A stretch of 64,000 nucleotides of DNA from Archaeoglobus sp. UBA234 (GCA_002494625.1 DACH01000005.1:283238-347237), one strand, 5' to 3'. Shown: positions 8,178 through 16,905, counted from the stretch's first letter. Made by a program: numbers and translations. The notes: a model not told the origin generated them from the letters alone.

Positions 8178-8537
8178 ATGACTAAAATAGTTTATGTACA
8201 GACGAGTGGAACTGATACTCCTGAAAGACTGTATGCTCCCTTCGTTCTTGCAATGACTGCAAAAGCCATGGAAATTGAACCGGTAATTTACTTTTTAATA
8301 AAGGGTGTAACTGTTGTGAAAAAGGGTGAAGCTGAGAAAATCAAAATCGGAAATTTCCCCTCGCTAAAAGAGATAATTGATCAATCGCTGCAGGCGGGAG
8401 TAGAGATGATGGTCTGTGATAGAAGTGCAGATTTACTGGATATTGAAAAGGGAGACATAATTGACGGTGTAAAGGTGGTTGGAGCAGCAACCCTCAACAG
8501 CCTCGTTCTGGAGGCAGATGCTACAATTTATTTCTAA
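8178..8537 (+). CDS. DsrE/DsrF-like sulfur-relay family protein
   Basis: The 119-residue product matches the DsrE/F-like fold: VYVQTSGTDTPERLYAPFVLAMTAKAM at the N-terminus, a central VIYFLIKGVTVVKKG segment and a C-terminal part with MMVCDRSADLL and GVKVVGAATL. The cysteine in MVCDRS sits where many family members have the sulfur-carrying residue. The start ATG at 8178 has GGTGAAAGGA just before it; a TTG at 8163 is the alternative. DsrE-family proteins pass persulfide sulfur or help disulfide and thiol chemistry in sulfate reducers. The exact partner is unknown because no dsr gene is nearby. Confidence 0.75.
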   Translation: MTKIVYVQTSGTDTPERLYAPFVLAMTAKAMEIEPVIYFLIKGVTVVKKGEAEKIKIGNFPSLKEIIDQSLQAGVEMMVCDRSADLLDIEKGDIIDGVKVVGAATLNSLVLEADATIYF

Positions 8538-8635
8538 TTTTAATTTTATTAACTTAATTTTTGATTTTTAAAAACTGCTAGAGTCTGCGGATGGAAAGAT
8601 TGAAGAGATGCTGAAAACTGTAGGAGTAATAAAAG

Positions 8636-8719
8636 TGCGGAGGGAGGGATTTGAACCCTCGGACCCCTACGGGACCGGACCCTAAATCCGGCGCCTTTTC
8701 CTGACTCGGCAACCTCCGC
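8636..8719 (-). tRNA. tRNA-Leu, anticodon UAG
   Basis: The acceptor stem is GCGGAGG with CCTCCGC, and the discriminator is A. The anticodon stem CCGGA/TCCGG closes loop TTTAGGG, which gives anticodon TAG. A long variable arm (about TCCCGTAGGGGTCC) makes this a class II tRNA, as expected for leucine. The T-arm is GAGGGTTCAAATCCCTC. CCA is not encoded and there is no intron. Confidence 0.97.
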
Positions 8720-8798
8720 TTGAATTTTAGTTTACCCCGTGCTGGTTATCAAAATTTTGGTCTGACATAAAGTTTACTATGTAAATCAGGAGAAAACC

Positions 8799-8942
8799 CT
8801 ATTTTACATTTACCTCTTTTGAGTTGCATTTGGGACAGCATAATTTTGACTCGGATTTATCCCATGCATCCCATTCATAACCACAAACATTGCAAATCGC
8901 CCTTTTTCCTATGTATCGAATTTGATGACTCTGATTTAAAAT
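8799..8942 (-). CDS. Short zinc-ribbon protein with no standard start codon
   Basis: The frame reads RAICNVCGYEWDAWD and then CCPKCNSKEVNVK before the stop. Two CxxC pairs 18 residues apart make a rubredoxin-like zinc ribbon typical of small archaeal proteins. The frame is closed upstream by TAA at 8943-8945, and no ATG, GTG or TTG lies before the first cysteine. Translation could begin at ATT (8942). Alternatively this is a fragment that lost its 5' end. It lies just downstream of the exchanger gene on the same strand. Confidence 0.5.
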   Translation of the reverse strand: MLNQSHQIRYIGKRAICNVCGYEWDAWDKSESKLCCPKCNSKEVNVK

Positions 8943-8957
8943 TTACCCATCTAAAAA

Positions 8958-9953
8958 TCAGATGTGGTAAACGAATATCAGGATTGAATACCCGATGAAG
9001 AAAAATAAACCGAACATCAAACCCCACCATGGAATTCTCTGCTTTACTACAAAGTAAAGGAGAATCAGTGAGATTACTGTTGTTCCAGCCACGCTGAGGT
9101 AGGCATGAATATCAAGAACCCATGATGTAACAAGCAACCCGATTCCGGGATAAAATGTTGAATAGAGTATTTTCTCCCCAATCAGGGATGCTATACTTAA
9201 TGTATCTCTACCCCTGTAACTCCATATAAGTGCACTTGCTGTTTCAGGAATTGCTGTTGCAGCAGGGATTATTATGAGAGCAAGCCCAAGAGCACTTATT
9301 CCTGCTTCACGGGAAATAGCATCCACGGAGTTTACAAGACCGTGGGAACCGTAGTAAAGAAGGATAACAGCTGCTATGAGCTGAATAACACCACCAAGTT
9401 TTCTATTTGGGATTACGGCACAGACATATGGATCATCAGCATCCTCTATTTTCTCTGACATTCCACTCTTGTACATTGAAATAGTATATCCGACATAAAT
9501 CATAAGGAACAGCAATCCAAACAACTTGTTAAATCCGAGAATGGCTGGAGCGAGGGTTAGCGGGAATACTATTGATATGAGGGCGTAGGGGATTATCAGT
9601 GTTCTATTAACTTCAAGAACGAGGTCTTCTCTTTTTTTGAAATAAAAACCAAGAACAACTGTAATTCCAACAAGGCCGTAAGATAAGCTGGAAGCCATGA
9701 ATGGCTGTCCAAAAATTGTTCCAATTCCAATCTCTTCACCACTGACAGCTCCTGAAAAGAAAACTGCTACAATAAAAACAATTAATTCAGGCAAGGATGT
9801 GAAAAGGGGAGATAATATGGCTCCAACGAATGATCCTCCAAGCTCAAAAACACTTCCCAAGTACTCTATTGCGTTAACAAAAAGTAAGGCTGCTATGAAA
9901 ACTATAAACATTTCAATGAGTATGTCCAGAACGTACTCCAGCATTCCCGACAC
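8958..9953 (-). CDS. Sodium/calcium exchanger-family membrane protein
   Basis: The 331-residue protein has about ten transmembrane segments arranged as two related halves. Each half contains a CaCA-type alpha repeat: GGSFVGAILSPLFTSLPEL near residues 39-57 and LALIIIPAATAIPETASAL near 223-241. The PE dipeptides in both repeats are the ion-coordinating residues of Na+/Ca2+ exchangers. A cytosolic loop around residues 160-185 separates the halves. It likely exchanges Ca2+ or another cation against Na+ or H+ at the cell membrane. Start MSGMLEYV; a later ATG three codons on is also possible. Confidence 0.85.
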   Translation of the reverse strand: MSGMLEYVLDILIEMFIVFIAALLFVNAIEYLGSVFELGGSFVGAILSPLFTSLPELIVFIVAVFFSGAVSGEEIGIGTIFGQPFMASSLSYGLVGITVVLGFYFKKREDLVLEVNRTLIIPYALISIVFPLTLAPAILGFNKLFGLLFLMIYVGYTISMYKSGMSEKIEDADDPYVCAVIPNRKLGGVIQLIAAVILLYYGSHGLVNSVDAISREAGISALGLALIIIPAATAIPETASALIWSYRGRDTLSIASLIGEKILYSTFYPGIGLLVTSWVLDIHAYLSVAGTTVISLILLYFVVKQRIPWWGLMFGLFFFIGYSILIFVYHI

Positions 9954-10028
9954 CTTTCTCCAACGAAATTACTGGAGTTTTAAAAGCTTTTCTTAACTTT
10001 TCTTAAAAAGGAGAAAAATTAAAAAGCA

Positions 10029-11270
10029 CTATTCAAATACTTTTTCAGCCTCCTTGTACCAGTCCATAGCATCTTTTTCGTAATCTCTATCCTTTGAAGG
10101 GGCACCTACCATTTTATATGTTTCATGCTGAATCAGCATCTTCATTATCTCATTACTACCCGTCCATATCGGTGCAAGCCTCATATCCCTGAGCATTCTC
10201 TCGATTGGATACACTTGGGTGTAACCTATACCCCCCATGATCTGCATGGCTTCGTTTACAATTTCCCATCCAAATTCCGTTGCGATATATTTTGCCTCAC
10301 TCACGAGTCTTCTTGGATCGACATCGCTCTTATCGCTCTCATCCGCTGCTCTCGCAGCTGTATAGACGAGTGCTCTTGCAGCGTCAAGCTTTGCCATACA
10401 TTCTGCTACTTTGAAGTTGACCCCCTGAAAATTTCTTATCTGCGTTCCAAAGGCTTTTCGTTTGGTCGAATATTTAACAGCCACCTCGAGAGCGGCTCTC
10501 GCAGTACCAACTGCGCCTGCAGCTGAAGTCAACCTTTCAGGAACCATCATCCTGTTGAAAATTTTTCTGGCTCCATTGACCTCCCCAACCCTGTATTCAT
10601 CGGGAACCTCCAGATCTTTGAAAACTATTCTTGCAGTTCCCATTCCTCTGAATCCGAGCAGGTTATACAACTCCTCCACCTCAACACCCATATCTCTCTC
10701 CACAATGAAGGCAGTCAGAGCTTTGTGTCCGGGAGCGTTAAAGTCTGTCCTTGCATAAATAAGATAAAAGTCAGCGGTTTTACCTCCGGCGATAAATCTC
10801 TTCATTCCGTTTAGGATCCACCTGTTTCCTTTCTTCTCAGCTTTTGTTGTTGTACCAAAAAAGTCACTTCCACCTCTCGGCTCGGTCAGTCCCTCAGCAG
10901 AGAGTTTCTTGCCCTTTATTATGGGTTTGAGAAATTCCTCTTTCTGCCACTCATCTCCAAATCTGTAAAGTGCTTCACCCACTATACTTACCATTGCATA
11001 TGTGCATCCAAGACCCATCCCCAGAACTCCAACTTCCTCCATGGCAACACTTTCAGCAGTCCATGTAAGCCCTCTACCACCAAACTCGTCCGGAAATCTC
11101 AAGCCAAGAAGATTTCTTCGTGCAGCCTCATGCAGGAATTCGTAGGGGTAGTCAATTTCATTTGCATCCATTTTTCTCAGCAGTTCAGGATCAACACTTT
11201 TAACAAACTCTTTAACTTCCTCTCTCAATTTTATTTCCTCTTCACTGTTCAAAAAATTGTTTTCAAGCAT
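10029..11270 (-). CDS. Acyl-CoA dehydrogenase
   Basis: The 413-residue flavoprotein has the family blocks EGLTEPRGGSDFFG (FAD/substrate signature), a central ERLTSAAGAVGTARAALEVAVKYSTKRKAFG and a C-terminal MGGIGYTQVYPIERMLRDMR. It oxidises acyl-CoA to 2-enoyl-CoA and passes electrons to ETF. In place of the YEGT base region of medium-chain enzymes it has IWTGSNEIM, so the catalytic base may lie elsewhere, as in isovaleryl-CoA dehydrogenases. The gene is divergent from the YeiH operon and far from the other acyl-CoA genes in the window. Confidence 0.9.
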   Translation of the reverse strand: MLENNFLNSEEEIKLREEVKEFVKSVDPELLRKMDANEIDYPYEFLHEAARRNLLGLRFPDEFGGRGLTWTAESVAMEEVGVLGMGLGCTYAMVSIVGEALYRFGDEWQKEEFLKPIIKGKKLSAEGLTEPRGGSDFFGTTTKAEKKGNRWILNGMKRFIAGGKTADFYLIYARTDFNAPGHKALTAFIVERDMGVEVEELYNLLGFRGMGTARIVFKDLEVPDEYRVGEVNGARKIFNRMMVPERLTSAAGAVGTARAALEVAVKYSTKRKAFGTQIRNFQGVNFKVAECMAKLDAARALVYTAARAADESDKSDVDPRRLVSEAKYIATEFGWEIVNEAMQIMGGIGYTQVYPIERMLRDMRLAPIWTGSNEIMKMLIQHETYKMVGAPSKDRDYEKDAMDWYKEAEKVFE

Positions 11271-11383
11271 AACAACACCTCACTATATTTTGCCTTTCCT
11301 CAAGTTAAGTCTTCTTGTCACCTTTACGTAAACGTGAATATTTAACCTTTCCCTTTTTCATACTTTTCACGATTACTGTGCAG

Positions 11384-11406
11384 TGACAGTGTCAGAAATA
11401 GTGTCA
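11384..11406 (+). promoter_or_regulatory. GTGTCA-repeat operator candidate upstream of the first YeiH gene
   Basis: AGTGTCA occurs at 11388-11394 and again at 11400-11406. The first copy also forms a palindrome, TGACAGTGTCA at 11384-11394. The same half-site in tandem stands, on the opposite strand, before the second YeiH operon at 14757-14782. The element lies 36 bases before the preferred ATG. It is a likely binding site for the winged-helix regulator encoded in this operon. Confidence 0.6.
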
Positions 11407-11441
11407 AAAGTTACAAATATTGATTGATAACATTTGAGATT

Positions 11442-12434
11442 ATGGAATCAAAACTTTCACACTTAGGTTCGATGTTCCACATTGCCTTCAGGGATATAAA
11501 AGAGAATTATCCAGCCATAATTCTCATTGTGATATCGGGTATAATAGCATACAGTATCAGCACACTTGATCCTGCCTTTGATGCTCTTTTTCTTGCCCTT
11601 TTCATAGGAATTCTTTTTGGTTCAGCTTACAGGGGTGAGAGAAAGGAATATATCTCTCAAAAATCCCTCTCGGTAACTCTTCCAATAGGTATTGTTCTGT
11701 ACGGCACAAATGTGGTCTTTCCAAGAGGAGTTGAGATCCCACCTGTTTTTATTGGGGTCTCACTGCTCTCCACACTTGCCCTCGGTTTGAGTGTCTTTTA
11801 TATGTGCCGTGTTATTAATCTCAGCAGGAAGTTTACAACCCTATTGGCATGTGGCAATGCAATATGCGGCGCTTCAGCCATTGCAATTGTCTCTTCCATT
11901 ATCCAGCCAAGAAAGGAGGAGTTCTCAGCTTCGATTATTATAATCACAGTTGTTGGTCTTACTGGAGCAATCACTTATCCTTCCCTTTATTACATTCTGG
12001 AACTCTCAGATTTAAAATATGCTCTTTTAAGTGGTTCTACTCTCCAGCAGACTGGTTTGGTTAAAATAGCATCAAAGCAACTGGGTGAGAACATAGAAGC
12101 TACGGCTTTGGCAATAAAGGCTGTAAGAATAGCTATGATTGCTGTTGTTGCACTGCTTGTATCGTTCTTTTACTCAGACCACAGATTTTATGTTCCCTGG
12201 TATGTTGTTGCCTTTATTCTACTTGCTTTTCTTTCAGAGAATTTTCTCCCACGACAGATTATAGAGGTTCTGCAGCCCCTCTCAACCTTGGCTTTCTCGC
12301 TAACTCTTGCATCAATTGGCTTCTCAGTAAATCTTTCAGACATACAGAATGTTCGCCTCTCTCCACTCATAATCGTATATTCAGGATGGTTTCTCTCGGT
12401 AAGTTTTGTACTCCTGCTTATGACACTGGTGTGA
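11442..12434 (+). CDS. YeiH-family (UPF0324) putative sulfur-oxyanion exporter
   Basis: The 330-residue membrane protein has about ten helices and the family core LLACGNAICGASAIAIVSSII near residues 135-155. A second helix pair follows (LSGSTLQQTGLVKIASKQLG and a C-terminal LSTLAFSLTLASIGFSVNL). Members of this family are annotated as putative sulfate or sulfite exporters; the substrate is not proven here. The ATG at 11442 is chosen over a TTG at 11424. The next gene starts nine bases after the stop, so the exporter and the PAS regulator form one operon. Confidence 0.85.
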   Translation: MESKLSHLGSMFHIAFRDIKENYPAIILIVISGIIAYSISTLDPAFDALFLALFIGILFGSAYRGERKEYISQKSLSVTLPIGIVLYGTNVVFPRGVEIPPVFIGVSLLSTLALGLSVFYMCRVINLSRKFTTLLACGNAICGASAIAIVSSIIQPRKEEFSASIIIITVVGLTGAITYPSLYYILELSDLKYALLSGSTLQQTGLVKIASKQLGENIEATALAIKAVRIAMIAVVALLVSFFYSDHRFYVPWYVVAFILLAFLSENFLPRQIIEVLQPLSTLAFSLTLASIGFSVNLSDIQNVRLSPLIIVYSGWFLSVSFVLLLMTLV

Positions 12435-12443
12435 GGTGGTTAT

Positions 12444-14696
12444 ATGAAAGGCGGCAAAGAAATCTTTCAAACGGTCAATCCCCTTGAAATAAGAAAGAGA
12501 TATGTCTTCCCGATGTTCCTGAAGATCGTGACAATTTCTCTCTTTTTCTCTTTACTCTCCCTTTCCCTCTACATTGCTACTTTCTATACTCCCAGAAGCT
12601 TTACCTTCGAACTCCTGATTTACATAGGGATAATTCTTTTCGGCACTTCTCTTTTTGCAGCAGGAAGTATAGTTGAACCGATAGAGAGGTTGAAGGAGGG
12701 TTTTGAAAAGATAGCAAGAGGAGAAGAGGTATTTGTTGAATTGAAATCAGGAGATGAACTTGAGTCTCTGGCTGATTCTTTCAATCAAATGGCATATGAA
12801 ATCAAAACCCAGAGAGAGGTTATAAAGAAAAGCGAGGAGAAGTACAGAGCTTTAATTGAAGATATCAATGACTGGGTTTTTGAAATCAATGAAAGCCTTG
12901 AAATCACATTTTCAAGCTCAAGAAGCTTTGAACTGGTGGGTTTAAGTCCAGAAGATGTTATAGGGATGTCAATTCTTGATTTTGTTGAAGTTGAAGAGCA
13001 GGAACATGTGATTGAAACACTTCGGGCTAAAATGCCCTTCAGTGGAATGGACATACAATTTAAAAACATTGTTGATGGGAGGGATTTATTTGTTGAAATC
13101 AGTGGAAGACCATTTTTTGATGAAAATGGCAGGTTTTTAGGCTACAGGTGTGTGGCAAGAGATATCACAATCAGAAAGAGGGCTGAGGAGGAGGCAGCAT
13201 ACCTCGCCAGCATTCTCGACCACACGATAGATGCGGTGGTCTCTCTTGATCTCGATACGAAGATCGTCTCTTGGAACAGGGGAGCAGAGATGATGTTTGG
13301 TTATACTGCCGAGGAGATGGTAGGAAAGCCATTATCAATCCTCATTCCCCCTGAAAGAGAGAAAGTATGTGCACAGAATTTTAGAAAAGCAATACAGGAT
13401 GGATTCGTTAGAGATATTGAGGCTATAAGAATATCGAAAGATGGGAGAACGATGGTCGTTGATCAGACACTCACTGTAATTCACGACTCTGAAGGAGATA
13501 TAGCAGGGTTTGTTGCAATTATGAGGGATATAACTGACAGAAAAAGGGCTGAAGAGGCGTTAAGACTCGCCTATTCTGAACTGGAAAGGAAAACAGAAGA
13601 ACTAATCAATTCGAAAAAAGAACTCGAATACCTCGCAAACATAGTAGAAAACTCAAACGATGCGATATACTCTATCGATCTTTCTAACAGAATCACGAGC
13701 TGGAATAAAACTGCTGAAAGGTTGTTTGGATGGAAAAAGGAAGAAGTAATAGGTAAATCCATAGACTTGATTCTACCTGAAGAACTTTACGATGAAATAA
13801 AGATGGTGAAGGATAGAATTGGTTCTGGAGAGAACATAACTTATGAGACGAGAAGGTTGAATAAAGAAGGAGAGATAGTTTTCGTGGAGATTACTGCAAT
13901 ACCGGTTTATGGAGAAAATGGGATTTCAAGACTCTCTTTCATCGCGAGAGATATCTCAACAAGGTTGAAAGCTGAGAAGGAGATGATCAGAGAGATAACA
14001 AGATATAATGTAGAAAAAGGGAAGATATATCTTATAGAACAATCACCTGATCTGTGTGAGGAGGTAATTTCTGATCTCGTTAGGTGTGGTTTCTCAGGTT
14101 ATGTTTTTACAAGAGAAGACGGTGAAAAAATAAAATGCAACGCAAAGCTGTACTATTTTTCTGAAAGAGCGGGGAAGAATAATGTTTACCCGGACCCTGA
14201 GAAAATTAAAGAGATTATACTCAAACTTCCGGGATGGAACAATGCAGTTATGATTGATCTAGACTATATTTTACTCAAGAATGGTTTCAAGAGCTTGCTG
14301 GATTTTGTTCAGGAATTAAGAGATATCTTCTATATCTTCAATAAAGGAGTAGTGATTTTCAACATTGATCCAGCGTTACTTTCAGAGAAGGAAATAAGGC
14401 TTTTGAGGAAGGAGTGCAATCTGATAGAACAGAAAACATTTGACCTATCTCCAGAGGTTTATGAAATTGCGAGATATGTTTATCTTGAGAACAGAGTCGG
14501 AAGGAAACCATCTATGAAGGAGATTATGGATAAATTCGGAATATCGAGAAATACAGCTAAGAAGAGGATAGCGCAGCTCGTCTATAAAGGGCTTATTGTG
14601 GTTGGAAAGATGGGCAGGGTGAAATACTTGGAGTTAACCGAGAAGGGCAGAGATTACTTCATCCACCAATCGAGAAGGGTTGAGTCAATAACCTAA
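12444..14696 (+). CDS. Membrane-anchored HAMP-PAS3-DUF835-winged-helix regulator
   Basis: In the 750-residue protein two transmembrane helices (about 24-47 and 57-76) with a very short outside loop are followed by HAMP (77-125). Three PAS domains (about 132-250, 256-375, 397-515) each end in the RDIT/RDIS motif. A DUF835-like domain follows (about 528-660, with GKIYLIEQSPDL and NNAVMIDLDYILLKNGF). The end is a winged-helix DNA-binding domain (about 675-745, MKEIMDKFGISRNTAKKRIAQL). No histidine kinase H-box or ATPase domain is present, so sensing and DNA binding appear joined in one membrane-bound protein. GAGGTGG precedes the ATG. It probably controls the adjacent YeiH genes in response to redox or small-molecule signals; that link is inferred from position and shared DNA repeats. 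Confidence 0.85.
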   Translation: MKGGKEIFQTVNPLEIRKRYVFPMFLKIVTISLFFSLLSLSLYIATFYTPRSFTFELLIYIGIILFGTSLFAAGSIVEPIERLKEGFEKIARGEEVFVELKSGDELESLADSFNQMAYEIKTQREVIKKSEEKYRALIEDINDWVFEINESLEITFSSSRSFELVGLSPEDVIGMSILDFVEVEEQEHVIETLRAKMPFSGMDIQFKNIVDGRDLFVEISGRPFFDENGRFLGYRCVARDITIRKRAEEEAAYLASILDHTIDAVVSLDLDTKIVSWNRGAEMMFGYTAEEMVGKPLSILIPPEREKVCAQNFRKAIQDGFVRDIEAIRISKDGRTMVVDQTLTVIHDSEGDIAGFVAIMRDITDRKRAEEALRLAYSELERKTEELINSKKELEYLANIVENSNDAIYSIDLSNRITSWNKTAERLFGWKKEEVIGKSIDLILPEELYDEIKMVKDRIGSGENITYETRRLNKEGEIVFVEITAIPVYGENGISRLSFIARDISTRLKAEKEMIREITRYNVEKGKIYLIEQSPDLCEEVISDLVRCGFSGYVFTREDGEKIKCNAKLYYFSERAGKNNVYPDPEKIKEIILKLPGWNNAVMIDLDYILLKNGFKSLLDFVQELRDIFYIFNKGVVIFNIDPALLSEKEIRLLRKECNLIEQKTFDLSPEVYEIARYVYLENRVGRKPSMKEIMDKFGISRNTAKKRIAQLVYKGLIVVGKMGRVKYLELTEKGRDYFIHQSRRVESIT

Positions 14697-14756
14697 AAAA
14701 TAATTTTTGAGATTAAGTGGGTAACAATTACACTAATTAAAAATGATAAATTTAAT

Positions 14757-14782
14757 TGACACTTTCTGACACTTTCTTTGAC
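14757..14782 (+). promoter_or_regulatory. Tandem TGACACTTTC operator candidate before the second YeiH operon
   Basis: TGACACTTTC is repeated exactly at 14757-14766 and 14767-14776, followed by a third partial TTTGAC. On the minus strand this reads GTGTCAGAAAGTGTCA, nearly the same as the element at 11389-11406. An AT-rich TATA-like stretch (AAATTTAATT) lies directly upstream, so a bound protein would sit near the transcription start. Confidence 0.6.
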
Positions 14783-14858
14783 GATATGCTAAAATATTCA
14801 AAAAACAAAGAATAGAGCTTCGAGGTTCGCCGTCTGGTGAGCTTAGCGGGGTGATTGT

Positions 14859-15095
14859 ATGGCTGAAGAGATGTGTCCCAATTGTGGATCAATGATGGAA
14901 ATAGTGAAAATGGAAGGTGAAGACATCCTTCGATGCACATCGTGTAGCTACGAGAAACCACTGATAGCAATAGAACCGTGGGATCCTGCAATAGACGGGA
15001 GTTTGGTAAAATTCTCCGTAATTGCAGGAGTCATAACGATGGCAATTCTATGGACAATCATATACTTTACCATACTGGTGCAGTATAAGGGGTGA
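14859..15095 (+). CDS. Zinc-ribbon protein with one membrane helix
   Basis: The 78-residue protein begins with a zinc ribbon, CPNCGSMM and then CTSCSYE, and ends with a single transmembrane helix (about residues 49-73, FSVIAGVITMAILWTIIYF). GGGGTGATTG before the ATG is a strong ribosome binding site. It lies 17-20 bases upstream of the second YeiH gene and is certainly in the same operon. It may be an accessory subunit or a sensor for the exporter. The zinc ribbon would be cytosolic if the positive-inside rule holds for the short basic C-terminus. Confidence 0.75.
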   Translation: MAEEMCPNCGSMMEIVKMEGEDILRCTSCSYEKPLIAIEPWDPAIDGSLVKFSVIAGVITMAILWTIIYFTILVQYKG

Positions 15096-15114
15096 TTAGT
15101 TTAGAGGTGAGATG

Positions 15115-16587
15115 ATGGCTGAAGAAAGGAAATGGTATACTGGAATGTTTTCAACTGAGGACTGGTGGGCTTTCTGGCTTGGAACATTCTTTGTATTGCT
15201 TGGGATAATTACATCACTGAGCGGAGTTGACCTCGTCGGATGGATCATAAAGTTTGGTAAGTGGGTGGCCATAGAGAAGTCATTCAAGGCATCTCATCCT
15301 GACCTCATGAGTCCAGTAGCAGCACTGATCGCAACATACATAATACTGATGCTGACAACCGCTATTGGCGCATATTTCATGAAGTGGGATATCAAGAAAT
15401 ACATTGGTGCGTTTACAATCGTTTTCTGGCTGTCAGTTCTCAGTTATATAATCGGTGAAAACGCATACATAGCTGCTACAGAGCTTGACAGAGCGAAATA
15501 TGGTATCGATTGGAGTCTGTCTCTCGGTGGAGCATTCTATATCATGGCACTGATCATAGGTTTAATTATTGGCAACTTAGCTCCAAAAGGATTCAGAGAG
15601 TTCGTTAAACTTGGTGCGAGACCAGAGTGGTTCATCAAAGTTGCTATAGTTATGCTCGGTGCCAAACTTGGGTATCTTGCGATCAAATCACTTGGATATG
15701 CTGTGCACCTTCTCGCAGCCGGAGCCAGTGCAACAATAGCCGCGTACCTGCTTTTCTGGCCTCTTGCATTCCTGGCTGGCAGAAAACTGTTTAAGCTTTC
15801 AAGAGAGTGGGCAGCGTGCCTGGCTTCAGGAATCTCGATCTGTGGTGTCTCAGCAGCTATAGCGACTGCAGGAGCGATCAGAGCAAGACCGATTGTTCCG
15901 GTAATGATCTCAGCGCTCATAGTTGTCTTCGCTGTCATAGAACTCATAATCTTGCCAGGAGTACTTGCGGCGTTTTGGCTCAATGAGCCAATAGCAGCAG
16001 GAGCCAGCCTTGGTTTAACGGTCAAAACCGATGGTGCAGATGCAGCAGCTGGAGCGATACTCGACGAGCTGATGAGGTCAAGAGCCGCATTAGAACTCGG
16101 ACAGCAGTGGGAGGAAGGCTGGATATTGATGTCTGCAGTTAACACCAAGATCTGGATCGACATGTTCATAGGTGTCTGGGCTTTCGTTCTTGCTACGATC
16201 TGGGTTTACAAAGTTGAAAGACGCCCAGGAGAGAAAGTCCAGAAGATGGAGATCTGGTGGAGATTTCCAAAGTTCGTCCTCGGCTACTTCCTGGCAATGT
16301 TCCTGTTGCTGTTCATAGGGTTTAACCTATATCCCGACAGTGCTACTGCTTACAAAGCACTGACGCTTGGAATTAAACCTGTAGAAGGGTCTTTGAGAAA
16401 GTTCTTCTTCGTTCTGACATTTACCAGCATCGGCATTGTAACGGACTTCAGAGCGCTTCGACAGGAAGGACTTGGAAAACTCACACTTGCATACGCCTTC
16501 ATCCTGGCAGTGATCATCATACCCATCGGCTGGCTTATTGCGTGGCTGTTCCACATGGGAATGATGCCACCGACGGTATCGCCTTAA
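15115..16587 (+). CDS. Long YeiH-family (UPF0324) putative sulfur-oxyanion exporter
   Basis: The 490-residue paralogue of the exporter at 11442 has about 12-13 helices. It carries the family core ACLASGISICGVSAAIATAGA near residues 240-260, and the C-terminal FFFVLTFTSIGIVTDFRAL. It has an extra N-terminal region of about 100 residues with two or three more helices and an additional hydrophilic loop around residues 300-350. GAGGTGA lies before two adjacent ATGs (15112 and 15115). It follows the zinc-ribbon membrane protein in the same operon. The substrate (sulfate, sulfite or another anion) is unknown. Confidence 0.85.
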   Translation: MAEERKWYTGMFSTEDWWAFWLGTFFVLLGIITSLSGVDLVGWIIKFGKWVAIEKSFKASHPDLMSPVAALIATYIILMLTTAIGAYFMKWDIKKYIGAFTIVFWLSVLSYIIGENAYIAATELDRAKYGIDWSLSLGGAFYIMALIIGLIIGNLAPKGFREFVKLGARPEWFIKVAIVMLGAKLGYLAIKSLGYAVHLLAAGASATIAAYLLFWPLAFLAGRKLFKLSREWAACLASGISICGVSAAIATAGAIRARPIVPVMISALIVVFAVIELIILPGVLAAFWLNEPIAAGASLGLTVKTDGADAAAGAILDELMRSRAALELGQQWEEGWILMSAVNTKIWIDMFIGVWAFVLATIWVYKVERRPGEKVQKMEIWWRFPKFVLGYFLAMFLLLFIGFNLYPDSATAYKALTLGIKPVEGSLRKFFFVLTFTSIGIVTDFRALRQEGLGKLTLAYAFILAVIIIPIGWLIAWLFHMGMMPPTVSP

Positions 16588-16626
16588 ACATAAAACTTTC
16601 TTTCTATTTTTTATGAGTGGTCGATT

Positions 16627-16905
16627 ATGATGTATACAGTTAATAAGAAGGATTTTATGAGAACGGTCAGTTTTGACATACACCATAATGGAAAGGAATG
16701 GGTAGCCCATAATGATGAAATTACCGTGACTGGTGAAACTCTTGATGAGCTCGATGAAAATATAAAGCTGAAGCTAAAGGAGATTCTAAGCGAGGGGAGA
16801 GTAAAGGTAACAATGGAGCTTGACTATAGAAGGAATGTGCCACACTGGATATGGCAGTATCATCCTTACTACTTCTACCGAACTATTTTCCTGGATCTGG
16901 ACTGA
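16627..16905 (+). CDS. Small DUF5395-like protein
   Basis: The 92-residue product has the look of the archaeal DUF5395 group: a strand with HHNGKEWVAHN, then ITVTGETLDELDENIKLKLKE, and a C-terminal VPHWIWQYHPYYFYRTIF. An internal ATG at 16657 with AAGGA upstream could be the true start. It lies 40 bases downstream of the second YeiH gene and may be read through from that operon. Function unknown; the family name is from memory of its pattern. Confidence 0.6.
   Translation: MMYTVNKKDFMRTVSFDIHHNGKEWVAHNDEITVTGETLDELDENIKLKLKEILSEGRVKVTMELDYRRNVPHWIWQYHPYYFYRTIFLDLD

Noticed and set aside
15537..16169. Minus-strand frame of 210 codons inside the second YeiH gene
   Set aside because: Its Ala/Ser-rich content mirrors the membrane helices on the other strand. 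The YeiH frame has family motifs and a good start.
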